The notes under the pieces: model-generated
Databases searched by the model: none
Told to the model about the DNA's origin: nothing
Seen by the model: the letters and a program-made list of their open reading frames with translations, nothing else
DNA from: Rhodococcus sp. NBC_00297
GTDB lineage: Bacteria; Actinomycetota; Actinomycetes; Mycobacteriales; Mycobacteriaceae
Reading direction: 5' to 3'
DNA: 64,000 nucleotides
Assembly: GCF_036173065.1 (NCBI RefSeq)
Contig: NZ_CP108041.1
Span: 930,001 to 994,000 of the forward strand
Shown here: positions 8,080 through 15,850 of the stretch, piece after piece
Position numbering within the stretch: the stretch's first letter is position 1
How the letters are laid out: each line of letters begins with the position of its first letter
Program-made: the position numbers and the translations under genes

Positions 8080-8426
8080 TGCCGCAACCGCAGCTGAACT
8101 ACCAGTGGCACCTGCGCCGCCTCCTGGCCGACCAGGGCATCTTCGCGACCACCGGACTCGGACCTCTCCTCGCCGAACGAGGAATCACACTCTCCGAAGC
8201 ACAGGTGTATCGCCTGGTCACCGGGACACCCGAACGTCTGAGCCTGCGCACCCTGATGGCACTGTGCGACATCCTCACCTGCACACCCAACGACCTGATC
8301 GAACCGATCGCCGAACCCGCCACAGGGACCGCGACCGGAACATCGACACACCGCCCCGACACCGCTGCCGCGACCACCCGCGCCAAGACCCGCACACCCC
8401 GACGCGCCGACATCCGGCGACAGTGA
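8079..8426 (+). CDS. XRE-like helix-turn-helix protein, gene 2 of module
   Basis: The product has 115 residues. Residues 20-75 resemble a Cro/CI-type helix-turn-helix (GITLSEAQVYRLVTGTPERLSLRTLMALCDILTC split over helices), with the NDLIEPI end common in this class. The C-terminal 35 residues are Thr/Arg/Ala-rich and basic, and may bind DNA non-specifically. The start overlaps the recombinase stop by 1 nt, and its end overlaps the next gene by 4 nt. A role as autoregulator or directionality factor of the recombinase is inference from position. Confidence 0.82.
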   Translation: MPQPQLNYQWHLRRLLADQGIFATTGLGPLLAERGITLSEAQVYRLVTGTPERLSLRTLMALCDILTCTPNDLIEPIAEPATGTATGTSTHRPDTAAATTRAKTRTPRRADIRRQ

Positions 8427-9826
8427 TCGCAGGACGTTGTCGCATCTGCACCACCGCCGAGGTTCGCGGCATGACGGTGTGCGACCGCTGCAGAAAACGA
8501 GCCACGCAGCACCGCGGCACGTGCGCCGGCTGCACAAAGCCGGACAAACTGTTGGACGACGACGACACCTGCCGGTGGTGCCGCCAGAAGGCGCGTCGCA
8601 CCTGCACCTGTTGCGCTGCAACAGGATCAGCTCTCACCAGCGCCGAAGGCGACACCCTCTGTCACCGGTGCACACTGACCCGCCGCCTCGACGCGATCAT
8701 CCCTCCTCATGCCGACAGCCCCCTCGCACCGCTGCGGCAGCCGCTCCTGCACGCCGAACCCGTCACCACCCGCCGGTGGCTGATCCGCACCACACCCCTG
8801 CTGCTCTCCATCCAGGACGGCAGCACAGCCCTCACACACACCTCGTTCGACACCCTCCCGCACCCGAAGTCGGTCGAGCACCTGCGCTCACTCCTCGTCG
8901 CCACCGGCATCCTCGGCCCGGACCTCGACCGCAGCATGCGCCGCCTCGAAGCCCAACTCCCCCAACTACTGAGCAGCCTGACCCCGAACCACCGCGCACT
9001 CCTGACCAGGTGGACACAGTGGGCCGTACTACCCAGATTGCGCGCGGCGACCGAGAAACGGGAAGGCCGTGTCGGCGCCCAGAACGCTCGCTCACAGATC
9101 CGACAATCGGCACTGTTCCTCGACCTGCTGCAGCAGCGCTCGACAGAGCTCGGCGAATGCACACAACACGGCATCGACACCTGGTTCAGCACGCCCGGAG
9201 CCGCCCACTGGCGGGTACGGTCCTTCCTGACGTGGGCACGACGCAACCGGCACCTACCCCGCACACTCACCCTCCCCTCGAGCTACCGAGGCCGAGCCGA
9301 AGTCCCCACCGGCGACGACGAGAGGTGGCAGATCTGCCGACGCCTCGTCCAGGACGAGTCGCTGGACCCCGCCGACCGGCTCGCCGGCGCTCTGATCGCA
9401 TTGTTCGCCCAACCACTGACTCGTATCGCCGGGCTCACCACTGCCCACGTCACCGAAACCGACGCCGGGGTCGAACTGCGGCTCGGCAGCGCCGACACGC
9501 TCCTGCTACCGGATCCGTTCGCCCAGATCGCCCTGCAACTACCCCGACCACGACGCGCAGGAACCGCGGAGCAAATACCTCAGACATGGCGCTTCCCCGG
9601 TCACCGTGCTGACATGCCACTCACGGCGACGGCGCTCGGTAACCGGATGCGTCGCATCGGTATCAGTCCGCAGGCCCTGAGACTGTCCGCCATCACCCAC
9701 CCCACCCGAGAGCTCCCACCGAGCGCACTCGCCGCGATGCTGGGCCTGAACGCACACACCGTCGCGCAGCACACGCTCCGAGCCAGCGGCCAATGGACGA
9801 ACTACGCCGCCGACCGCCACTCCTGA
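8423..9826 (+). CDS. Six-CxxC zinc-knuckle protein with degenerate recombinase-like C-terminus
   Basis: The product has 467 residues from GTG 8423, which gives a GTGA overlap with the XRE-like gene; the frame is open further upstream. Six CxxC pairs (C6/C9, C20/C23, C34/C37, C50/C53, C61/C64, C80/C83) suggest three zinc ribbons. A helical middle follows. The C-terminal 200 residues keep the pattern of a tyrosine recombinase catalytic domain (QPLTRIAGLTTAHV resembling box I, ALRLSAIT resembling box II, LPPSALAAMLGLNAHTVAQ resembling the LGH region). However, the HxxR box II histidine and the normally spaced nucleophilic Tyr are missing. It is probably a non-catalytic partner. No standard name is known to me. 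Confidence 0.75.
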   Translation: MIAGRCRICTTAEVRGMTVCDRCRKRATQHRGTCAGCTKPDKLLDDDDTCRWCRQKARRTCTCCAATGSALTSAEGDTLCHRCTLTRRLDAIIPPHADSPLAPLRQPLLHAEPVTTRRWLIRTTPLLLSIQDGSTALTHTSFDTLPHPKSVEHLRSLLVATGILGPDLDRSMRRLEAQLPQLLSSLTPNHRALLTRWTQWAVLPRLRAATEKREGRVGAQNARSQIRQSALFLDLLQQRSTELGECTQHGIDTWFSTPGAAHWRVRSFLTWARRNRHLPRTLTLPSSYRGRAEVPTGDDERWQICRRLVQDESLDPADRLAGALIALFAQPLTRIAGLTTAHVTETDAGVELRLGSADTLLLPDPFAQIALQLPRPRRAGTAEQIPQTWRFPGHRADMPLTATALGNRMRRIGISPQALRLSAITHPTRELPPSALAAMLGLNAHTVAQHTLRASGQWTNYAADRHS

Positions 9827-9833
9827 GTCACGC

Positions 9834-9851
9834 TATTCGCAGAATCGAATA
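9834..9851. repeat. 18-bp dyad just after the recombinase module
   Basis: TATTCG and CGAATA flank the 6-bp spacer CAGAAT, 7 bp after the module's last stop. With flanking bases, the two 13-nt half-sites match at 9 of 13 positions. That is the geometry of a tyrosine recombinase core site. It could also be a weak terminator. Confidence 0.4.
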
Positions 9852-9919
9852 CGGCAACCCTGCCAGTGGACCCGTGACGAGTCCGGCACGGTGGCCCCAG
9901 CGATCGATGGGGCGGTGGG

Positions 9920-9964
9920 ATCCGGTGCAGTAGTCCGCGCTGTACGCGGTTCAGTGCACCGGAT
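9920..9964. repeat. Two-tier hairpin between module and HAD gene
   Basis: The outer arms ATCCGGTGCA (9920-9929) and TGCACCGGAT (9955-9964) are perfect. Inside, after 5-nt bulges on each side, CCGCG (9935-9939) pairs with CGCGG (9945-9949) around CTGTA. There is no T-tract. It lies between convergent genes, so a bidirectional terminator or an element-end structure are both possible. Confidence 0.6.
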
Positions 9965-9985
9965 TCGCTCTGCGCGGGTGTCTGT

Positions 9986-10663
9986 TCACTCGTCGGTCGA
10001 GTCGAACAGTGCGCGCACGACACCGTCGAGCGTCTCGGCTGACACGTCCGCCTCACCGAAAGCGGCCGTGGGCACCTTCTCCTCACGGCGGCACCATCCG
10101 GTGCGCAATCCCACGCGTCCGGCGCCCTGAAGGTCCCAGGAGTGCACCGCCACCATCGCGCACCGGTCCGCGGTGACTCCGGCGCTCGACACCGCCAGCT
10201 CGTACGGCGCTGCTGCCGGCTTCCACGCGCGGACGTCGTCGATGCTGAGCACTCGTTCGACCCGATCGGACACACCGGCCCGGTCGAGGAACCCTGCTGT
10301 GGAGTCCGCGCTCCCGTTCGACAGGGTGAACACTCGCGCACCACCGGCGATGGCGGCGTCGAGTGCCGCGACAACGTCGGGGTGCGGTGTCGTCTCCGCG
10401 AACGCTCCGATGATGTGCTCGATGTCAGCATCGGAGACGGACCCACGGGTGTACGCCCGCAGAGCGGACGATGCCACTGTGGCGAACGGCTCGTACGCAC
10501 CGGACAGGGTCAGCGCCATGCCGTCGCGCAACAGGTGCGCGAACCATCCGTCGAACGACGATGTCGGCGCCGCCGCCGTGAACCTGTCGCGGACGATCTC
10601 GAGATCGGCGAGTGTGCCGACCACATCGAAGACGACGACATCAGGACCAGCGCGCTCTGCCAT
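9986..10663 (-). CDS. Haloacid dehalogenase type II-like hydrolase
   Basis: The product has 225 residues from ATG 10663; the open frame is longer but the family begins at VVVFDVVGTL. HAD motifs are all visible: the nucleophile Asp in FDVVGTL, SNGS as motif II, KPAAAPYELA carrying the motif III Lys, and VHSWDLQGAGRVGLRTGW as the motif IV region typical of L-2-haloacid dehalogenases. It would hydrolyse 2-haloacids or a related small substrate through an aspartyl ester. Cytosolic. It lies 124 bp downstream of two small genes on the same strand. Confidence 0.85.
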   Translation of the reverse strand: MAERAGPDVVVFDVVGTLADLEIVRDRFTAAAPTSSFDGWFAHLLRDGMALTLSGAYEPFATVASSALRAYTRGSVSDADIEHIIGAFAETTPHPDVVAALDAAIAGGARVFTLSNGSADSTAGFLDRAGVSDRVERVLSIDDVRAWKPAAAPYELAVSSAGVTADRCAMVAVHSWDLQGAGRVGLRTGWCRREEKVPTAAFGEADVSAETLDGVVRALFDSTDE

Positions 10664-10787
10664 GCCACCGGCGTACCCGACGAGGCGGAACGCCAACCCG
10701 CTCGACCAGCGCGCCGACGCCTCGGTGGACCTCCCCGGCCGCGCAGCGTCATCGAATTGCTTCCCGGACAGGACTTCACGAGTCCCT

Positions 10788-11039
10788 TCAGGGCTCGTCG
10801 GTTGCCGCGTCTCCGGTGTCCGATCGGGCCACGCCCACGGTGAAGGCATTCGCCAACTCGTCGAGCACTCGCTCCGCTCGCGCGGCGCGCCAGGTGTCAC
10901 CGCATTCGAGCAATCTGTCGCGGTGCGATGCGAAGTGGGCGCTGAGCAACGGGATGAGGTTGACCGGGATGTACATCGATCCCCGTGACGGCCGGGCCTC
11001 GAACACCTGGTCCACCTCGACGCCGATGTCCCCGGTCAT
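10788..11039 (-). CDS. Hypothetical protein, 83 residues
   Basis: The product is soluble and mildly acidic, with a central helix-prone stretch (PLLSAHFASHRDRLLECGDTW) and one Cys. I recognise no family. Its ATG overlaps the stop of the upstream 65-residue gene as ATGA, so the two are translationally coupled. Both may be driven by the SigF-like promoter at 11357-11381. Confidence 0.6.
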   Translation of the reverse strand: MTGDIGVEVDQVFEARPSRGSMYIPVNLIPLLSAHFASHRDRLLECGDTWRAARAERVLDELANAFTVGVARSDTGDAATDEP

Positions 11040-11233
11040 GACGCATCGCTCAGCGTCGCGGGCAGCCCGCCCCCCGTTCGACGACGCTCGGCGAGCAGTC
11101 GCTCGAGTGCCATCAATCTGAACACCTCTTCTGCGGGGGCGTTCTCTCGTACGGCAGCGCGTCGTCTCTGCATAATCGCCACCACGTCGTCGACGTCGGC
11201 CGTCCGGTCCATGTCGTCTGCTCTCGACACCAT
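11036..11233 (-). CDS. Hypothetical protein, 65 residues
   Basis: The start is ATG 11233, chosen because GGGAG lies 7 nt upstream; a GTG at 11254 is also in frame. The protein is highly charged and helical (VVAIMQRRRAAVRENAPAEEVFRLMALERLLAERRR). There is no known domain. It is the first gene of a coupled pair. Confidence 0.6.
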   Translation of the reverse strand: MVSRADDMDRTADVDDVVAIMQRRRAAVRENAPAEEVFRLMALERLLAERRRTGGGLPATLSDAS

Positions 11234-11356
11234 GGCGTTCTCCCTTTCCGACACCGGACGAGTCGTGGAACAGTCGGGCCGTTGCCTGGTCTCCGGCCGT
11301 CGCCCGGCCGGGAACGAGCGCGCGGCTCAGAGCGTCGACCGCGCTGGGTCAGGTCG

Positions 11357-11381
11357 ATACCCGTAGGGAGTTCCTGTAAAC
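11357..11381 (-). promoter_or_regulatory. SigF-type promoter candidate for the small gene pair
   Basis: On the minus strand, GTTT (11381-11378), a 15-nt spacer and GGGTAT (11362-11357) match the SigF pattern GTTT-N15-17-GGGTA. Transcription would start near 11350, leaving a leader of roughly 115 nt before ATG 11233. Part of an 8-bp inverted repeat (GTCGATAC 11353-11360, GTATCGAC 11391-11398) overlaps it. Confidence 0.55.
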
Positions 11382-11432
11382 ACGACGAGCGTATCGACGT
11401 GACGTGCCGAGAGGACGGAAGGACGGTGTCGG

Positions 11433-11506
11433 TGCCCCCACCGGGACTCGAACCCGGAACACAAGGATTTTAAGTCCTCTGCCTCTGCCAATTGGGCTAT
11501 AGGGGC
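11433..11506 (-). tRNA. tRNA with UAA anticodon (Leu), short variable loop
   Basis: 74 nt fold as a full cloverleaf: acceptor GCCCCTA/TGGGGGC (with a G-U pair), D-stem GCC/GGC, anticodon stem GAGGA/TCCTT with loop CTTAAAA (anticodon TAA, reading the rare UUA codon), variable loop GTGTT, T-arm CCGGG TTCGAGT CCCGG, discriminator A. CCA is not encoded. Leu tRNAs normally have a long variable arm (class II); here it is 5 nt. Confidence 0.92.
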
Positions 11507-11535
11507 CAGCTCGAGGCCAGCCTATCGCGGGCCGT

Positions 11536-12375
11536 TCAGGAGTCGCCCGGTCCCGTCTCGACCGGTCGCCTGGCGTCCGACGACCACGCGGACCACGATC
11601 CCGGGAACAAGGCCGCATCGATACCGGCGAGTGCGAGCGCTGCGATCTCGTGCGCCGCGGTCACACCGGATCCGCAGTAGACGGCCACTTCGTCGCCGGG
11701 TCGAATACCCATGGTCGTGAACCGATCTCGCAGGACAGCAGGCGCAGCGAAGGTCCCGTCGACGGTCACGTTGTCCGACGTCGGCGCGCTGAGAGCGCCG
11801 GGAATGTGGCCGGCACGGGAATCGACGGGCTCGACCTCCCCGCGGTACCGCTCCCCCGCACGTGCGTCGAGAAGTCGACCGGGGAATGTGGCGGCAGCGT
11901 CTGCCGTGACCGTCGGCAGATGGCCCTCGGACAGCGTCACGTCTCCAGCCCGCGGCGCGGTCTCCTCGCCCGACCGCGTGGGTAGTTCGGCCGCCTGCCA
12001 CGCGCCGAGTCCACCGTCGAGCATGCGCACAGTCTCGACGCCCGCCCAGCGCAGCAGCCACCACGCCCGAGCCGCAGCCATGTTGCCGGTGGCGTCGTAG
12101 ACGACGACGGACGAGTCGGCGTCGATGCCCCATCGCCGCGCATACATCTGCAGATCGTCGAGTCGGGGCAAGGGGTGCCGCCCTTCGGTGGGCTCCCCGT
12201 GACCGGCGAGTTCCGAGCCCAGGTCGACGAAAACGGCGCCGGGGATGTGCGCGTCGAGGTAGTGCTGGTGGTTGTCGGGATCACCCAGTGCCCACCTGAC
12301 GTCGAGCAGCACGGGCGGACGCGGCGACGTCAGCGCTGCGGACAACTCCGACACGGTCACCAGGATCTCCGACAT
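11536..12375 (-). CDS. Sulfurtransferase, two rhodanese domains
   Basis: The product has 279 residues. Two rhodanese domains are visible. The first (about 1-130) has LLDVRWALGDPDNH and VVYDATGNMAAARAWW, lacking the catalytic Cys. The second (about 155-275) carries CGSGVTAAHE with the active Cys near residue 235. That loop is the form seen in 3-mercaptopyruvate or thiosulfate sulfurtransferases. It moves sulfane sulfur to cyanide or thiol acceptors in the cytosol. It lies just downstream of, and co-directional with, the AtoE-like transporter. Confidence 0.9.
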   Translation of the reverse strand: MSEILVTVSELSAALTSPRPPVLLDVRWALGDPDNHQHYLDAHIPGAVFVDLGSELAGHGEPTEGRHPLPRLDDLQMYARRWGIDADSSVVVYDATGNMAAARAWWLLRWAGVETVRMLDGGLGAWQAAELPTRSGEETAPRAGDVTLSEGHLPTVTADAAATFPGRLLDARAGERYRGEVEPVDSRAGHIPGALSAPTSDNVTVDGTFAAPAVLRDRFTTMGIRPGDEVAVYCGSGVTAAHEIAALALAGIDAALFPGSWSAWSSDARRPVETGPGDS

Positions 12376-12417
12376 GGCGATCAGAGTACGACTCGGTGTG
12401 CCGCGCGCACCGCTCGG

Positions 12418-13851
12418 TCAGGCAGGGATCACGGGCGGCTCGAAGGTGAACGTCGTCCCGAGCAGCCAGACGAGCAGCAGCACCACCGGGAAGTGGAAGA
12501 GAAACTGCAGGAACGTGAATCCGATGAGATCGCGCGCCCGCAGACCCAGGACGGCGAGCAACGGCAGCATGAAGAACGGGTTGATCAGGTTGGGTAGCGC
12601 CTCGGCCACGTTGTAGATCTGCACGGTCCAGCCGAGGTTCATCTGCACGTCGGTGGCGGACTGCATGACGTACGGCGCCTCGACCAACCACTTGCCTCCG
12701 CCCGACGGGACGAAGAGTCCCAGGATCACGGTGTAGACGGCGATGACCACAGCGAAGGCTCCGCCACCGCCGACCTCGGTGAAGAACGTGGCCAGGTGCT
12801 CGGACACCGTGACTCCGCCCCGCCCTTCGGATGTGGTCAGAATCGCGGCCATCGCGGCGTACAGCGGGAACTGCACCAGGATCCCCGCTGTGGCGGGTAC
12901 GGCCTTGGCGACGGCATCGAGGAACCGTCGCGGTGTGCCGTGCAGCACGAGTCCCAGCATCAGGAACACCAGCAGGTAGCCGTTGAGGCTGCTCACCACC
13001 GACAGCACGGGCTTCGAGAGCAGTTGCGACACCAGCCATCCCAGCGTCATCGCCCCGGCGAGGATCGGGAGGATGCGGCTGTACTCGAGCCACTCGCCCG
13101 GACGGGTGCGCGTCGGCGGCTCGGCGATGGTGTCGTCGAGATTCACGTCCATGGCCTCGGCGGTCTTGATCGCCGCACCGGTGGGAGCGGAGAGGTGCGC
13201 GATGATCACCGTCAGCACGATGATGATCACGCACATGACCAGTGACTGCCACGTGAAGATGGTGGTGCCGAAGTCCAGGACTCCGGTGATGCGGAGCAGG
13301 GCCGGCGGGAGCGAGCTCGCGGTGGCCTGGAGCTGCGCCGCGGACGACGACATGCCCAGTGCCCACACCGCGCCCAGGCCCATGAACGCCGCGGCGCCGA
13401 GCGCGCGGTAGTCGACGCTCAGATCGCGTCGCCGGGCGATGGCACGAGCGAGCAGTCCACCGAAGACGAGGCTGAGACCCCAGTTCAGGAACGACACCGA
13501 GCACGACATGAGCGCGACGAAGCTGACCGCCGTGCGTGGATTGTTCGGCAGCGCGGCCAGTCTCGTGATCAGCCGCGCCACGGGTGGCGACGTGGCCACG
13601 ACGTACCCGGTGAGCACGACCATGGCCATCTGCAGAGTGAACGCCGTCAGGTCCCAGAATCCGTTGCCGAACGCGTCGACCACGTTCTGCGGCGACGATC
13701 CGTTCGCGAACGCGGCGATCGCCACCACGAGCACGCCGACCAGCGCGAAGATGTAGGCGTCGGGGAACCACTTCTCGGTGCCGCGGGCCAGTGCCTGGGC
13801 TGTTCGCGCCAGACCCTTCTCCGCGGGTGCGTCGGTGTCGCGGACTGCCAT
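12418..13851 (-). CDS. Short-chain fatty acid transporter, AtoE family
   Basis: The product has 477 residues from ATG 13851, where GGAGG lies 5 nt upstream; the open frame extends further. The protein is very hydrophobic with about 10-12 membrane segments. Family blocks are present: NGFWDLTAFTLQMAMVVLTGYVVA, VSFLNWGLSLVFGGLLAR, and LFVPSGGGKWLVEAPYVMQ, which is typical of AtoE/TIGR00366 proteins. It probably imports short-chain fatty acids such as butyrate. No acetoacetyl-CoA transferase genes accompany it here. The gap to the divergent MmcQ gene is 146 bp. Confidence 0.88.
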   Translation of the reverse strand: MAVRDTDAPAEKGLARTAQALARGTEKWFPDAYIFALVGVLVVAIAAFANGSSPQNVVDAFGNGFWDLTAFTLQMAMVVLTGYVVATSPPVARLITRLAALPNNPRTAVSFVALMSCSVSFLNWGLSLVFGGLLARAIARRRDLSVDYRALGAAAFMGLGAVWALGMSSSAAQLQATASSLPPALLRITGVLDFGTTIFTWQSLVMCVIIIVLTVIIAHLSAPTGAAIKTAEAMDVNLDDTIAEPPTRTRPGEWLEYSRILPILAGAMTLGWLVSQLLSKPVLSVVSSLNGYLLVFLMLGLVLHGTPRRFLDAVAKAVPATAGILVQFPLYAAMAAILTTSEGRGGVTVSEHLATFFTEVGGGGAFAVVIAVYTVILGLFVPSGGGKWLVEAPYVMQSATDVQMNLGWTVQIYNVAEALPNLINPFFMLPLLAVLGLRARDLIGFTFLQFLFHFPVVLLLVWLLGTTFTFEPPVIPA

Positions 13852-13997
13852 GGTGACCTCCTGGTCGTCGAGCGATCGGTGTGTCGGGGACCACAACGGC
13901 CTCGATCGACCCTTCCCGTGCGTCCGCCCGAAGGCAAGAGGCATCACTGCACCCTCGATCTGCGGCGATGCAGGACTGCAGGTGGCACACTGCGTCC

Positions 13998-14342
13998 ATG
14001 GCGACAGAGGACGACGTCCGACGTATCGCACTCGCGCTGCGCGAGGTGACGGAGAAGCCGTCGTACGGCACTCCCGGCTTCCGCGTGAAGGACCGACTGT
14101 TCGCACGGGTCCACGAGATGCCCGACGTTCTGCTGCTCCGCAGACCGAGCGTCGAGGACCGCGAGGCCCTCATCAGCTCGAACCCGGCAGCGTTCTTCAC
14201 CACCGATCACTACGAGGGTCACGCGTCGGTGCTCGTGCGACTGCCCGAGGTGGACGTCGACGAGCTTCGTGACCTGATCGAGGAAGCGTGGGAGTGCCGC
14301 GCTCCGGTGACCGTCAGGAAGCTCGGGCCGAGACCGGAGTGA
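13998..14342 (+). CDS. MmcQ/YjbR family protein
   Basis: The product has 114 residues from ATG 13998. It carries the family pattern: ALREVTEKPSYGTPGFRVKDRLFARVHE, then the hydrophobic LLRRPSVEDREAL, and the closing LRDLIEEAWECRAP. The fold is a double-wing CyaY-like structure often called a DNA-binding protein, though function is unproven. It ends next to the converging ppx stop (14342/14343) with no gap. Confidence 0.85.
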   Translation: MATEDDVRRIALALREVTEKPSYGTPGFRVKDRLFARVHEMPDVLLLRRPSVEDREALISSNPAAFFTTDHYEGHASVLVRLPEVDVDELRDLIEEAWECRAPVTVRKLGPRPE

Positions 14343-15290
14343 TCATCGCCCGGCGACGCTGAGAGCGATCCCGTCGAGGATGTCGTGCTCGCTCACGACC
14401 AGGCTGTCGATTCCGGTTTCGGCACCGATGTGCTCGGCGAGTGTGGCCGCGACGAGGGATCCTCCGCCGATGACGTCGACGCGACCGGGATGCATCGGGC
14501 CGAGCACGGCACGGTCCGCCCTCGTCATGCCGAGCAGACGATCACAGACATCGCGCAGATCGGTGAACGGGATGCGCGACAAGTGGATCGCGTCCGGATC
14601 GTAGGCGGGAAGATTCTGTGCCACGGCCGAGAGGGTGGTCATGGTCCCGGCAACCCCGACCCAGGTGCGGGCATCCTTCACGGGTACCGCGTCGAACGCC
14701 GGCTGGAGGCGCTCGGAGGTGAAGGTCTGCCCTGCCCTGCGCTCGGCCTCGGTGGGTGGATCGGTGCGCAGGCACCGCTCGGTGAGCCGAACACATCCGA
14801 TGTCGGCGGAGAAGGCGGCGCGCACGCCGTCGGCATCTCCGAGCACCAGCTCGGTGGAGCCGCCGCCGAGATCGACCACGAGGAACGGCCCCTCGTCCGG
14901 ATCCAGATCGCCGACCGCCCCGGCGAAGGACAGACGAGCCTCCTCGTCGCCCGAGATGACCTCGGCCACTGCACCGTCCGCGACGGAGGCGAGGGTCCGG
15001 CGCGTCATGTCGAAGAACAGATCACGATTGTCGGCGTCGCGTGTGGCCGACGTCGCGACCATGCGCACCGCGTCGACACCGCCCAGCTCGGTGATGATGT
15101 CGACGTACTCGAGCAGCGCCGCCTCGGTGCGGTCGATCGCCTCGGGTGCGAACGACCCGGTCGCGTCGACACCCTGCCCCAGCCGGACCACACGCATCTC
15201 GCGCGCGAGATCGCGGAGACCGTCGTCGTCCACGTCGGCCACGAGCAGACGGATGGAGTTGGTTCCGCAGTCGATCGCAGCGACCCTCAT
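14343..15290 (-). CDS. ppx: Exopolyphosphatase / guanosine pentaphosphatase family
   Basis: The product has 315 residues from ATG 15290, which overlaps the DUF501 stop as ATGA. The ASKHA-fold phosphate motifs are IDCGTNSIRLLVAD at the N-terminus and VVDLGGGSTELVLG near residue 137; VGVAGTMTTL and VIGGGSLV follow. Members cleave terminal phosphate from polyphosphate or pppGpp. It has only the N-terminal two domains (about 310 residues, the short actinobacterial type), like Rv1026. Regulation by stringent response is family knowledge. Confidence 0.93.
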   Translation of the reverse strand: MRVAAIDCGTNSIRLLVADVDDDGLRDLAREMRVVRLGQGVDATGSFAPEAIDRTEAALLEYVDIITELGGVDAVRMVATSATRDADNRDLFFDMTRRTLASVADGAVAEVISGDEEARLSFAGAVGDLDPDEGPFLVVDLGGGSTELVLGDADGVRAAFSADIGCVRLTERCLRTDPPTEAERRAGQTFTSERLQPAFDAVPVKDARTWVGVAGTMTTLSAVAQNLPAYDPDAIHLSRIPFTDLRDVCDRLLGMTRADRAVLGPMHPGRVDVIGGGSLVAATLAEHIGAETGIDSLVVSEHDILDGIALSVAGR

Positions 15291-15802
15291 GCTCGGAGCT
15301 CCTCGATGGTGGGCCAGTCCGCGGGCAGGGCCGTGCCACGCAGGGGCCCCTCGGCGGCCAGCGCCACCGACTCGTCGCCCAGCGGATTGGCACCCGGACC
15401 CTTGGCCAGCGAGTGCGCCATCAACACGTGCAGACACTTGACCCGGTCCGGCATCCCGCCGCCGGTGAAATCGGTTCCGAGCGACTCGATCTCGTTGCGC
15501 TCGGCCAGATAACCCTCGTGGGCACGCAGGTAGGCCGCCGCGAGCTCCTCGTCCTGCTGCAGCCGCTCGGTCATCTCGCGCATGACACCGGCGGATTCCT
15601 GGCGGCTCGCCTCGGCCGTCAGACGCGGATCCGTGAGGTAGAAGAGGGTGGGGAACGGCGTTCCGTCGGGCAGCTTCGGCGCCGTCCTGACGACGGCGGG
15701 ACGGCCGTCCGGGGTGCGGTAGGCGATCTCGAGCACGCCGCGCGGCTCTCGTCCGAGCTGGGCGGACACGGCGTCGAGGTCTTCGCGCGACACGTCGCTC
15801 AC
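15287..15802 (-). CDS. DUF501 domain protein
   Basis: The product has 171 residues. Typical family blocks are LGREPRGVLEIAYR, PFPTLFYLTDPRL, YLAERNEIESLGTDFTGGGMPDRVKCLHVLMAHSLA and GPGANPLGDE. The DRVKCLH Cys/His cluster suggests a metal or active site, but no biochemical role is known to me. The gene sits between the ftsB-like gene and ppx in the same order as Rv1024-Rv1026 and is coupled to ppx by a 4-nt overlap. Confidence 0.92.
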   Translation of the reverse strand: MSDVSREDLDAVSAQLGREPRGVLEIAYRTPDGRPAVVRTAPKLPDGTPFPTLFYLTDPRLTAEASRQESAGVMREMTERLQQDEELAAAYLRAHEGYLAERNEIESLGTDFTGGGMPDRVKCLHVLMAHSLAKGPGANPLGDESVALAAEGPLRGTALPADWPTIEELRA

Positions 15803-15850
15803 TGGGTCTGACTCATTTCCGGATCGGGTGGATCGGCGTGCGCCGAGGCG

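Larger units (their letters stand above)
6949..9826 (+). mobile_element. Three-gene recombinase module, candidate mobile or chromosomal element
   Basis: Recombinase, XRE-like protein and zinc/degenerate-recombinase protein overlap by 1 and 4 nt and form one transcription unit. The layout recalls recombinase-in-trio and Tn554-type sets, but only the first protein looks catalytically complete. No target-site duplication or terminal inverted repeat could be defined by eye. The limits given are those of the genes only. Confidence 0.55.

Noticed and set aside
6813-9839. CTATTCG at both edges of the recombinase module (6813-6819 and 9833-9839) as a target-site duplication
   Set aside because: Seven bases shared between two 100-bp windows is expected by chance fairly often, and flanking bases do not match.
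12281-14203. 640-residue minus-strand frame overlapping the AtoE gene
   Set aside because: It is the wrong frame of the AtoE-like gene; the true frame has membrane helices and a GGAGG ribosome site.
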